From: Cryptomeria japonica
Lineage: Eukaryota; Streptophyta; Pinopsida; Cupressales; Cupressaceae
Reading direction: 5' to 3'
DNA length: 60,000 bases
Assembly: GCF_030272615.1 (NCBI RefSeq)
Contig: NC_081410.1
Coordinates: 572,769,241 to 572,829,240, forward strand
The notes beneath the pieces were generated by a model that was given only the letters and a program-made list of their open reading frames with translations, ran no database searches and was not told where the DNA came from. The position numbers and the translations under genes are program-made. Below, in pieces: positions 21,167-30,900 of this stretch (its first letter is position 1; every line of letters starts with the position of its first letter).

Positions 21167-22210
21167 ATGGCGACTAATAGTTCAAGTTCATCTAGTTCTT
21201 CTGGAGCTATCTTTAGAAAGGATATACCAAGGCTTGATGGAACAAATTACATCATATGGAAGATTTAGATGGAGACTCATCTGAGATGTCTTGGAAAGAA
21301 TATTTTGGATATCACATAGAATGGTGTCACCCTATAATCTAGGATCTCACAATCCCCATTTGGCAAACTTGGACAAGGAGCTTGAGAATGATTTCAGAGA
21401 AAGAGAATCCCTCTTGTGTGCACTTTCTGATCAGCAAATAATGGGATTAACTGACAAATCATCTGAAAAGCCTATATGGGATAAGTTGGAGACTGTTAAT
21501 GAAGGTGACCCTATAGTGAAAATTGCTAAACTTGATGGTTACCAGGTGAGATATGAGAACCTAAAGATGGAAGAATATGAAAGGATTACTGCATTCATGG
21601 AAAGGGTAAATGAGATTGTTATGGGAATTCAATGTTGTGGTGGAACTCTGAGCAAAGATGAAATTGTTTCTAAAGTCCTTAGAGCCCTACCACTGGCTTA
21701 CAAAATGAAGGCTACTGCTATCAATGAGTTGAGAACAATGGCTAATACATCTATCAACAAAGATACCTTGGCTGGGAAACTATCTGCTTTTCAGCTTGAG
21801 GAATTTGGACCTTCTGGTGTTGTGAAGATTGAACCTTCTTTTCATGCATGTACATCTGCAACTAGTAAGAAAGTCTGGAAAGCTTTATATTGAAAAGAGT
21901 TAGATTATATTAAGAGAGAAGATGATGAGTTTGAGCAACTTGAAGCACTATTTTCTAAAAGAGTACCGAAAGGACCAGTAGGAAGCAAGTATGAAGGAAA
22001 AGAACCTTTAAATGTTTTGCATGTAATAAGATTGGTCATTTTGCATCTAGATGTCCTGAAAGGAATTCAAGATTTGAAGAAACAGTTAAAAGATCATTTA
22101 ATCCTAACACTGGATATCAAAACAAGTATAGATTCAAGAAAAACAGAGACAAATCATTCTACATAATGGATGAGGAAGGCATTAATGCTTTAGATGATGA
22201 ACCGGCATAA
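21167..22210 (+). pseudogene. CopB gag
   Basis: Starts MATNSSSSSSSSGAIFRKDI at 21167, then DGTNYIIWKI. The main open part is 21291-21893, with LCALSDQQIMGLTDKS, RVNEIVMGIQCCGGTLSKDE and INELRTMANTS, the same order as CopC gag. After a stop at 21891 the zinc knuckle CFACNKIGHFASRC is read near 22013 with all four ligands intact. A frameshift lies just before it. The tail ends at a stop at 22208. Confidence 0.9.
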
Positions 22211-22620
22211 GACTCTGCTAGTGGATCCTGCAATAGGAAAGAATGGGTATTCTTAGCTATCAAGGAAGATGTTCTGGCACTAGATGTATCGGAAGAGAAG
22301 GCACTTGCTACTAAAATTGAGGACAATGATGAATGGGTAATTAACAGTGGTTGTTCACATCATATGACTAGAGATAAAGGGAAGTTTCTAGCTTTGCAAG
22401 AATTTCATGGTGGACTAGTTAGATTTGGAGATGACAAGACATGTATGATCAAAGGAAAATGAACTATATCATTGGATGGTAAGAACAATACTGACAATGT
22501 TTATTATGTTGAAGGTTTTAAGCATAATATTTTGAGTTTAGGACAACTAGTAGATAAGGGATTTCAATTATAGTTCAAGGATGGAAAATGCAAAATCATT
22601 AATAGATCTGGCTTAGAGAT
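22211..22620 (+). pseudogene. CopB protease region, catalytic Asp replaced
   Basis: DEWVINSGCSHHMTRDKGKF is read near 22330. The copia protease has D-S-G here, so the catalytic Asp is Asn (AAC). GGLVRFGDDKTCMIKGK and NVYYVEGFKHNILSLGQL follow. Stops at 22460 and 22570 also break the domain. Confidence 0.85.
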
Positions 22621-23533
22621 TGCAACTAGTACATAGACAAAAGGTAATATCTTTCATTTGAATTCCAGTGAGAAAATATGTTTGATTACATAGATTGATG
22701 AGAGTTGGTTATGGCATGAAAGGTTGTGTCATGTGAATTTTGATTGCATTGTAAAGATCAGTTCAACAAAGGCAGTTAGGGACATACCTAAGATTATGAA
22801 GCCCTATAATCTAGTATGTAAAGAATGTCAAATGGGTAAATAGGCTAGAACCTATTTTAGAATTATACAAGATAAATCAAATAATGTTCTTGATCTTATT
22901 CATATTGATTTGTGTGGCCTTGCTAGAGTAAAAAAATTTCATGGTGATAGATATTTCATGCTAATCATTGATGATTATTCTAGAATGATGTGGGTTACTT
23001 TTTTGAGAGAAAAATCTAAATAATTTGAAAAGTTTAAAATCTTTAAGCCTAAAGTGGAAACTGAGATAGGATTGAAGTTTAAATGTTTGAGATCAGATCA
23101 TGGTGGAGAATTCACTTCTGGTGAGTTTAATAACTTTAATAACAAGTCTGGTATAAGAAGACAATTTTCTGCTCCCTAGACACCTCAGTAGAATGGAGTT
23201 GTAGAAAGGAAGAACATAACTATCTTGGATTCTTCTAGAACAACAATGATGGAAGATAATCTACCTCATATCTAATGGAGAGAAGCAATGAGTACAACGG
23301 TTTATACATTCAATAGAGTACATATCAAAGGAGAAACCAGTAAGACCCCTTATGAATTATGGTTTGGCAATACACCTATAGTTAAGTATTTTAGAATTTT
23401 TGATGGTAAATGTTATATCAAGAGAGATGATACTATTGGGAAATTTGATCCTAGATTTGATGAAGGCATATTTCTTGGTTATTCTAATGAAAGAAAAGAA
23501 CATAGATGTTATAGCAAGAGATTATAGAGAATT
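22621..23533 (+). pseudogene. CopB integrase
   Basis: Zinc domain WLWHERLCH with later VCKEC, then LIHIDLCGLARV (first Asp), LIIDDYSRMMWVTFL, CLRSDHGGEF (second Asp) and NGVVERKN (Glu) near 23195-23212. The C-terminal part, at 23288-23527, reads TPYELWFGNTP to DEGIFLGYSN. Stops at 22625, 22690, 22842, 23022, 23178, 23190, 23275 and 23525 make it non-functional. Confidence 0.92.
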
Positions 23534-24780
23534 GTGGAGAGTGTTAATGTCAAAGCAGATGAGCTTAGAAAAAGTCAAATCAAAGTTTATGAGAAGGAAT
23601 TGACAGTGGAAATGATTATATCTAAACTAGTAGCACCTTTACCAGAACAAAGAGTTGAACAAGGAAGAGGAACAGAGAGTCAGAAGACTCCTAGGTATGT
23701 GAGATTGAATCATTATGAAGATCAAATCATTGGTGATAAGAAGAATGGAGTGATGACAAGAAGAAAACTAGCAACTAATGAGGTATGTTTAATTTCACAA
23801 GTTGAATCGATATCAATAATTGAGGCTTGTAAAGATGAACATTCATTAAAATATATGGAAGAAGAATTAGATCAGATTGAGAAAAATAACACATGGACTT
23901 TGGTTCCCAACCTAAAAATAAAAATGTCATTGGAACTAAATGTGTTTTTAGGAATAAATTGAATGAGGATGGTAAAGTTATAAGGAATAAGGCTATATTG
24001 GTTTGTAAAGGATATTCTCAGAAGGAAGGAATTGATTATGGAGAAACCTTTGCATCGGTAGCTAGGATTGAAGTTGTAACATTATTTCTTTCCTATGCTG
24101 CTTATAAAAACTACAAAGTTTATCAGATGGATGTTAAATGTGCATTCTTGAATGGGGATCTTGATGAGGAAGTTTATATTGAGCAACCTAATGGTTTTTC
24201 ACTATCAGATGATACTGATATGGTTTGCAAGTTAAGGAAAGCTTTATATAGACTAAAACAAGCACCTAAAGCTTGGTATGCAAGGTTGGATAAATACCTT
24301 TTGAAGCTTGGCTTTACTAAAGATAGTGTTGATAGTAATATATATTATAAGATCATTGATGATGATATATAGATTATTGAAGTATTTTTTGATGACATTA
24401 TTTTTGGAGGTGAAGATAAATTGTGCGTAGAATTTTTTAGGAATATGGAAAAAGAATTTGAGATGTCTATGATTGGTGAGATGAAATTTTTCTTAGGTTT
24501 GCAGATTACTCAAACTGACAAAGGAATTTTTATTTGTCAAACTAAATATGCTAAGGAATTATTGAAGAAATTTGGTATGGGAGATTCTAAACCAGTAAGT
24601 ACACCTATGTTTACAAGTGAGAAATTGACAAGAAAAGATGTTTCTGCACTAGTAAATCCTACAAGATACAAATCTATGATTGGAGGTCTTCTTTATCTGA
24701 CTCAGACTAGACCAGACATTATGAATGTTGTTTGTATTATTTCAAGATTCCAGAGCGATCCTAGAGAAAATCATTAGATG
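23534..24780 (+). pseudogene. CopB reverse transcriptase and connection
   Basis: Linker RTPRYVRLNH-like text, then NNTWTLVP near 23890, a one-base frameshift in the KNKNVIGTK stretch near 23910, [38 protein letters not shown] and the polymerase box VFFDDIIFGG near 24380, where the usual FVDD reads FFDD. After a stop at 24370 the frame goes on through FFLGLQITQTDKGIF and GGLLYLTQTRPDI to a stop at 24775. Confidence 0.92.
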
Positions 24781-25338
24781 GTGATAAAAAGAATTTTTAG
24801 ATACTTGCAAGGTAAATCTGAATATGGCTTATAGTACCCTAAGAATGATAACTTCACTTTATGTGTATATACAAATGTTGATTGGGTTGGAGATGTTGAT
24901 GACCGGAAAAGTACTTTTAGTGGAGCTTTCTTTCTTGGAAAGAAGTTGGTTTCATAGATCAGAAAGAAACAATCATGTACTTCTCTATAGATTGCAGAAG
25001 TTGAGTATGTTGTTGTTGCTACTAATTGTACACAAGTTTTATAGATGAAGAAAATGTTGAAAGATATAAAAGTGGATTGTGATGCACCGATAGTTATTCA
25101 CTATGATAACTCTATTGCTATTGATATATAAAATAATCCAGTATTTTATTCTAAGACAAAGCACATATCTATCAAGTATAACTTTTTGAAGGAGGAGGTG
25201 GAAGCAAATGAAGTAAAATTGGTTTATGTGAACACTAAAGAGCATATTATAGATATTTTCACTAAACCTTTATCCAAGGAATCATTTGAGTACCAGAGAG
25301 ACAAATTGGGGGATTCTTCCCCTCTGACAGAGACTTGA
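24781..25338 (+). pseudogene. CopB RNase H
   Basis: Same text as CopA and CopC: GLEMLMTGKV-type frame, then EVEYVVVATN near 25005, MLKDIKVDCDAPIVIHYDN near 25050 (the usual CDN reads YDN) and FTKPLSKESFEYQRDKLGD to the stop at 25336. Stops at 24830, 24956, 25042 and 25129 break it. This copy gives the uninterrupted target sequence that proves the GO-1 insertion in CopA. Confidence 0.9.
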
Positions 25339-25700
25339 TTGATGTAGTTTTGCATCAGTCTAACATGTATTATAAGAAATACTATTCATTCTCACACTGA
25401 TGTAGGATGCTACTGCTCAGGAGTAGTCAGGTTTTGAGATTCAAAGGTTTATATTTCTACTTTAATACTTCTGTCAGTTTCTGGCATTAATATCAAAGTG
25501 GGAGAGATAGTGATGTGAAAAAGATTAAGATGGAAGCCAAAAAGGGAGTGATATTGGGAGAGATAAAGGTATTGATATCCAGAACTAATCATGGGAGTTT
25601 GTTGGCTATCTTCCACAGGGGGAGACTTGTTTGGCATTTCTTGGTACTTAGATGCTTTTTTTTCACATCTAGTGTTGTCATCACTGCCAAAAGGTGAGAT
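25339..25700 (+). other. CopB 3' untranslated region and polypurine tract
   Basis: Non-coding. AAAGTGGGAGAGA at 25495-25507 is an upstream purine tract, AGGGGGAGAC at 25617 a second, and AAAAGGTGAGAT at 25689-25700 the terminal one, mutated inside the G run. Confidence 0.78.
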
Positions 25701-26912
25701 TGTTGGCCATTTGGTGGAATTGATTATGTGTTGCATTGATGTTTTGTCATTGATGTCAACACTATCTATTTGGATGCTTTACTAGCACCCTTATCATCTC
25801 GATAGGCTAAGTGATTTTTGGTTGACTTGGATCCGACATGCTCCAATATAATCTGATGATGGAATTGGCATGTTCATGATGCTTATGCTCATACTTGATC
25901 ATTTATTTTTTGTCTGGTGTTTACATGCTATCCTACTTGCTGAGAAGCTTGGTTTCTAGTTTCAGCAAGGGTTGCACCAGCAGAGCTTTTGGTGGAGATC
26001 TTTGATTAATTTCCTAAGTAATGTTCGTGCAGCTTCTGATGGAGTTTTGGGATGTTGTTGGTTATCTTGTTTGAGACTTGGCATTTGGAGATCATTGTTG
26101 AAGAATGTGGACCTATACTTGGTCCCAATTGATCTAGGTTATGGACCGACATTGACATAATGTATGAAAAGGACCTATTGTTGTATTTACGGGATGTCTT
26201 ATGCATTGGATATTATTTGTTTGGCCTAAGGCTGACATGGTTTGTAATTATGTAAATGGTTTATTATCTGGTGGCCGACCTGATTGTTTGCGGTCAAGGT
26301 TTTGTATATATAGATGTAAGATCTCATTGTAGATCATCATGGTTATTGTAAGAGGTCATGGTCAAGAAATGTAATGTGTGAATAATGTAATATCATTCAA
26401 TTAGAGGAGTTGATTGATTATTAGAGATTGAATTGGGTTTATGTATGAGGATTTAGTCCTCTGGTATTGAGCTTAACCAGAACTATACTCTAGCATAGGA
26501 GATGCTATATTTTGCAAATCAACACTTCTCCAGATTGTAGTCTGGATTTGTATATAGTCAGTGAGACTCCTTTTGTGATGAGCAGTGTGCTCTATGTTGT
26601 TGGCCTTCCTGCAAGTGCATACCCCTTCATTGTAATTCACATACTTACTACAGAAGTATTATCCAACTATGGGTAGGCTTCCCATCATGGTTTTTCCCTT
26701 TACCAGGTTTTCCACGTACAAATCTTGGTGTTGTGTGAATGGCTTTTATTATGTGATTATTGTTTATGGTTAATTGAATTAACTGCTATTCCAGTATTAT
26801 TGTTTTGGGTTCTGGTATTAATGTATAAATTGCTAATGCTTCTTGTAATCTATGACAACTAATTCACCCCCCCCCCTCCCAGTTGTCTTCCAATTATCTG
26901 AACTATCTAACA
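25701..26912 (+). repeat. CopB 3' LTR
   Basis: TGTTGGCCATTTGGTGG to TATCTAACA, 1,212 bp, close to the 1,209 bp of the rejoined 5' LTR. Confidence 0.94.
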
Positions 26913-27979
26913 CATCCTGACATTTTGCAAGGAACTTTTTTGAGAGACCCAATTTCTTCTACTATCTATTGATACACTTTACCCTTTTCTTCTAGCTCAA
27001 CTTCTAGATCTTTGTGCCTATACTTCTTGGTGACTTCTTGTTGAGTCTCTATCTCTAAGATACATTTCTCAGATTCTTTAAGGCATATGATCAACCAATT
27101 TTTCTCAACAACTGCAACACTCTTGAATAGCTTGTATTCAATCCTCAAGTTGTCCATTTCACTTTCCTTGGTATCCAAGACTGATTTCAAATCATCAGTC
27201 AATCTTTTTACCTCTTCTAGTTGAGTGGTCAATAAACTAACCTTTTGGTTTGAATCTTCAAGGTAGGTTCTCAACTGGCTGCAATCCTCATGAATTGATC
27301 TTTTATAGTTTTAAAATTCATTTCTAACAATTTGCAGCTATTCTAGTGCACTTACTAGTTCACCTTCAAGGTCAACTTCAACATCATCTTCTTCTTCATT
27401 ATCACTTCCAAATAGATCTTGTCAGCTAGATCTATCTACTTTATCTCCTTCTTCTTCATCTTCTTCATTATCACTGCCAAACACATCATATTGATGGGAT
27501 CTATCTACATTAACCCCTTTTGATGTGTGATTCTCAATTTTTGTCTCATGGGCCATGAAGAGATGAGTCTCCTCATCACCATTGCTATTGCAATAAATTG
27601 ATCTGCATCTATCATTTGCACATGTGTCAGCTGCAATTTTCTTCTCACTTTCACAAACTGATCTAGCAGTGGTAGGCTCATTTCCATAGAGATTTTTTAG
27701 TCTATCCCATAGATGTTTTGTCGATCTGCACTTATCCACTTGTGAGGAGACATCACCGGTAAGCCCACTGAATATAGCCTCCATGGCTTCGTCATTACAC
27801 TTGCATCTTCTTTCTTCTTCAAAGCTAGTGGGAAGACAAACATTCTTGGGGAGACCATTAACAACCGACATCCAAACATCAAAACCTAGGGAGGACAGGT
27901 AGACTTCCATTCTGCAACTCCAAATGGCATAGTTTGATCCATTAAACATGGGAGTAAGGATTGACTCACACTTAACCAT
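26913..27979 (-). pseudogene. Element E gag, N-terminal part with coiled coil
   Basis: Starts at ATG 27979 (MVKCESILTPMFNGSNYAIW), a copia-like Gag start (DUF4219/UBN2 type by eye), with W-D-RLKNLYGNE further on. The acidic stretch FGSDNEEDEEEGD occurs twice (near 27470 and 27410). A stop at 27422 is followed by a coiled coil, 27274-26966 (LTTQLEEVKRLTDDLKSVL). The text then reaches the CopB insertion and goes on at 13671. Confidence 0.85.
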
Positions 27980-28037
27980 TGTGTCCTAGATAGGATATAC
28001 CCAAGTGAGAGAAAGCTTGATAAATAGGGTACCTATT

Positions 28038-28050
28038 CTCTAATACCAAT
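28038..28050 (-). other. Element E primer-binding site
   Basis: On the minus strand ATTGGTATTAGAG lies directly after the LTR; one base differs from the tRNA-Met type site. Confidence 0.82.
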
Positions 28051-28780
28051 TGTTGGACACAATATGCCACTCAAAGGGGGGTGAATTAGTGGTATCCAAA
28101 CTTTAACCTTCTAATCCCAAGTGAGAATACCAGTTAGCAAAAAAGACACTAAGAAATCTTATCGGTAAGCTAAAACAAAGAAACACAATACAATCACACA
28201 AAAGGGGCACACCACATAACACTGGTATGTATGAGGAAAACCCAAGATGGGAAAAACCTTGGTGAGAAATGTTATTGGAGTCTACTACTCCAATCTAGCC
28301 TCACAATGAAATATGTTACAAAGTTTAGGGCACCAACCCAAGAAGCACCAACCCCTGCACTGAGCTACAACTCAGTGACCAGAATGATAGCATCAAATAC
28401 AAAAGTAATTATACTGTTACAAGTGAATCTTGTAACCATTGCATATACTTCACTCTATCAGTGAGACACCTTCTCTGTTACACCAATTCACCTATGTCTG
28501 TTGCTTCTTTATAGGTTTACACTCTTCTGGTTACCTTGCTCTACATCTACTTCATCGGATCTCTTCTTCACTGTGGTGTACTTTAGCACTCTTAGCTATA
28601 TTCCTACCAGTACAATTACCTACTAGTTGTCTTCTCTGATGTAATCTAGCTACTTTACTGGTTTCTCAGACCATACCAGTTGAACCCTTTGTTAAACTCT
28701 ATCACTAGTTTGACCTTTACTCATTGTTATCTTATGCTTTTTTCACTTTGACTGATCTAACTCTCTCATTCAGTAGCTAT
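28051..28780 (-). repeat. Element E right (5') LTR, cut by GO-3
   Basis: Matches 9171-9940 in order, from TGTTGGACACAATATG to CTCTCATTCA. The match ends at 28780, where the left copy goes on with TATCCTCTCCC but here a new LTR starts. The remainder is not found in the window. Confidence 0.88.
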
Positions 28781-29304
28781 TATTGGCACTTGATACTCTA
28801 TTGGTTGGTTTCACCATGTTGTCATTGATGGCAACATGATTTTTTATTCTAGCTTCATGTTTTGATTGTATGGTGTACCAGTAGACACTTCACAGATTCT
28901 ACACCGGCACTGGCACTGGTAGCTCAAAAATATTTCTTTGGTCACCGACAATGCAGGTCGACATGGTATAGTAAAGGTTATCGGTATTGGAGGCCGATAT
29001 ATCTTGGATCTGGCATCAACAATTTGTTTTAATGTTCATACATTTATGTTATCTAGTTGACATGTAACCTAATATTGTATATATCTTTGTAAGCTGACAT
29101 AAGGCATAAAAATTATACAGTGTATATAGGTTAGTTAAGCTTAGATCATTTATATATATATACAAGAGAGACATATATGGATATGTCAATATAATATGAT
29201 GCGAAATATATCAGAGAGATCATGTATGTGAGGAAATTATTGTAAGGATTATTCTAATAAAGGTTTCAGACTAGAACATACATAGCTTAAACTAGAACTG
29301 TAAT
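28781..29304 (+). repeat. GO-3 5' LTR, first part
   Basis: Begins TATTGGCACTTG, probably from TGTTGGCAC with one change, and holds GTTGTCATTGATGGCAAC at 28834-28851. A TATA run lies at 29149-29160. It is interrupted after GTAAT (29300-29304) by GO-2. Confidence 0.75.
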
Positions 29305-30090
29305 TGTTAGGATTCCCAAAGATACTGAGAGGGGGGTGGTGAATCAGTATCTAACCAGTTTATAAATTTACTTGACTTAAAACATGAAAAGCATATTAAA
29401 ACCGTGTACCGATAAACAAGAAATAATGTAGTAAACAAGAATAGCAACAACCACATGAGAAGCACACCATAACACAATATTTTAACGAGGAAACCCGGTG
29501 TGGGAAAAACCTCAGTGGGATTTGTGACCCACAATATTTGCTTACTGGCCAATAAGGGAATATTACTCTTATAATAGGGGCCTGCACATGCAGGAAGGCC
29601 AAGTGCCTAAAGCTCACTGCTCAATTACAAAAGAAGTCACACTGACTTAAAAAATGGATTATATTAATCCAATGTCTTGTACTACTTCAGATTAGCATCT
29701 GCTATGCCAGATCCAGTACCAGTTTAAGCTCTGCTACATACATAAACTCTTAACCTATAATTCGCTTATTTGGTTTGCTTATCTCGCATCCTATCACATG
29801 TCCTTTCTATTACAAAATGATCTCATACATATATGCTTCATATTACAACTCACCATGTTGGCTTACAATGATTTTAAAATTAATTACAAAATACATTTCA
29901 AACAAAATTCCTGTTGACCACAGTGCTAGTATCCTTCCTTTCACTACTGGTGTTCTGAGTGCCGGTGTAGTGTTTGTCGTTGCCGGTGCCGGTATCCTAT
30001 CTTTCTAGTATCACATGATTGCAAGGTTTCCATTAATGACAAAACCTTCAATCACCTACAATTTCTCATTGGAGTGTGCATTTGCCAACA
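29305..30090 (-). repeat. GO-2 3' LTR (left)
   Basis: TGTTAGGATTCCCAAAG to TTTGCCAACA. The shared hairpin-forming module CCTGCACATGCAGG lies at 29581-29594. Confidence 0.95.
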
Positions 30091-30278
30091 ATCTCCCCCT
30101 TTGGCATTGATGGCAACAATCATGAGAAAAATCAAAAGTGTTCAAAATGATATCCAAAAGTAGTTTGCCAAAATTGTCTTACCAAAACTGTATGCTCCCC
30201 GTGAGCAAATGAAATCCGTTCCTTCTAACCATTTTTCTCATCCCACTACTCCCCCTTTGACATCAATGACAAAGGTTG
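30091..30278 (-). other. GO-2 polypurine tracts and 3' untranslated region
   Basis: ATCTCCCCCTTTGG at 30091-30104 is the terminal tract. ACTACTCCCCCTTTGAC at 30245-30261 is the upstream tract in the same context as 7429-7460 and 40550-40580. Confidence 0.82.
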
Positions 30279-30851
30279 TCATTCATTGTTAGTGGAGTCC
30301 TGCCTAGATTCTTGTAACCGGTGGGTTACAATCTGAAAGATATCTGTCAAAACTAAATTTATGCCATTGCTGAATGTTTTGCAATCTTTTATTGCCTCTT
30401 GTGTTCTTTGCATTGTACTAGTGAGTATGTGCATTTTCTCTTCCAGTGTCTTCAATCGGAGAACCAGAGCCTCAGATATTTCTTTTCTTAAAGAAATAAG
30501 ATACTCTAGTCTTGGACTAAGTCTACATTTTAAGTCCTTTGCCTTATCCTTTATTCCTTGTTTGTCTTTCTCCAATTTCTTGATTTTCTCTTCCTGCTCT
30601 GCAATTTTCTTTTCTAATTCCAAAAAGGAATCTGATGTTCCAATCAAATTGTCAACAATATTATTTAACTTCTCTTGAGCTTTGTTGATCTCCTTGTCAA
30701 GATCCTCTGTTAAGACATTTGTTTTGCAAGTATCCCAGTATAGTTTCTTGAAGTCAAGAATTATTTCTCCAAGTTCCAATAATAGAGTATCCATTTTCTC
30801 CTTGTTCTTATTTACAATATCCTCAAAGAATTTCTCTTTTTCCTTTATCAT
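30279..30851 (-). CDS. GO-2 ORF2 C-terminal coiled-coil segment (190 codons)
   Basis: MIKEKEKFFEDIVNKNKEKM opens the frame, but homology to GO-1 (DTFKEKVEKEKDKFFED) starts about a dozen codons earlier, so the ATG is probably internal to a longer ancestral ORF2. Residues 60-135 are a clear coiled coil (LEKKIAEQEEKIKKLEKDKQ). LTEDLDKEINKAQEKL and PRLEYLISLRKEIS match LTEDIEKEINGVQKEI and PKLENLISLRNKIS in GO-1. It is out of frame with the 680-codon part by a stop at 30901. Function unknown; a coiled coil at the end of ORF2 suggests self-assembly or partner binding. Confidence 0.7.
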   Translation of the reverse strand: MIKEKEKFFEDIVNKNKEKMDTLLLELGEIILDFKKLYWDTCKTNVLTEDLDKEINKAQEKLNNIVDNLIGTSDSFLELEKKIAEQEEKIKKLEKDKQGIKDKAKDLKCRLSPRLEYLISLRKEISEALVLRLKTLEEKMHILTSTMQRTQEAIKDCKTFSNGINLVLTDIFQIVTHRLQESRQDSTNNE

Positions 30852-30900
30852 CCTCTCCTTAAATGTATCCTCATTTATTTGATCAATAGTTATTAGGTTT

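Larger units (their letters stand above)
13672..26912 (+). mobile_element. CopB: full-length Ty1/copia element inserted in the gag of element E
   Basis: LTRs of about 1.2 kb (13672-13850 continued at 20079-21108, and 25701-26912) flank a gag-pol interior (21109-25700). The flanks are CATCT (13667-13671) and CATCC (26913-26917), a TSD with one later change. Removing CopB rejoins the gag frame of E. The 5' LTR was later split by CopC. Domain order gag, protease, integrase, reverse transcriptase, RNase H is that of copia. Many stops show it is dead. Confidence 0.93.
9171..28780 (-). mobile_element. Element E: gag-bearing LTR element with very long LTRs, split by CopB and cut by GO-3
   Basis: The left LTR is 9171-11666, the interior 11667-13671 plus 26913-28050, and the right LTR starts at 28051 and is cut at 28780 by GO-3. 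A tRNA-Met primer site next to the right LTR and a CTCCCCCTTT tract next to the left LTR fix the orientation as minus. The interior, about 3.1 kb once CopB is removed, codes only for a copia-like gag as far as I can read, so this looks like a terminal-repeat-with-gag element. The right end is not seen in this window. Confidence 0.8.
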
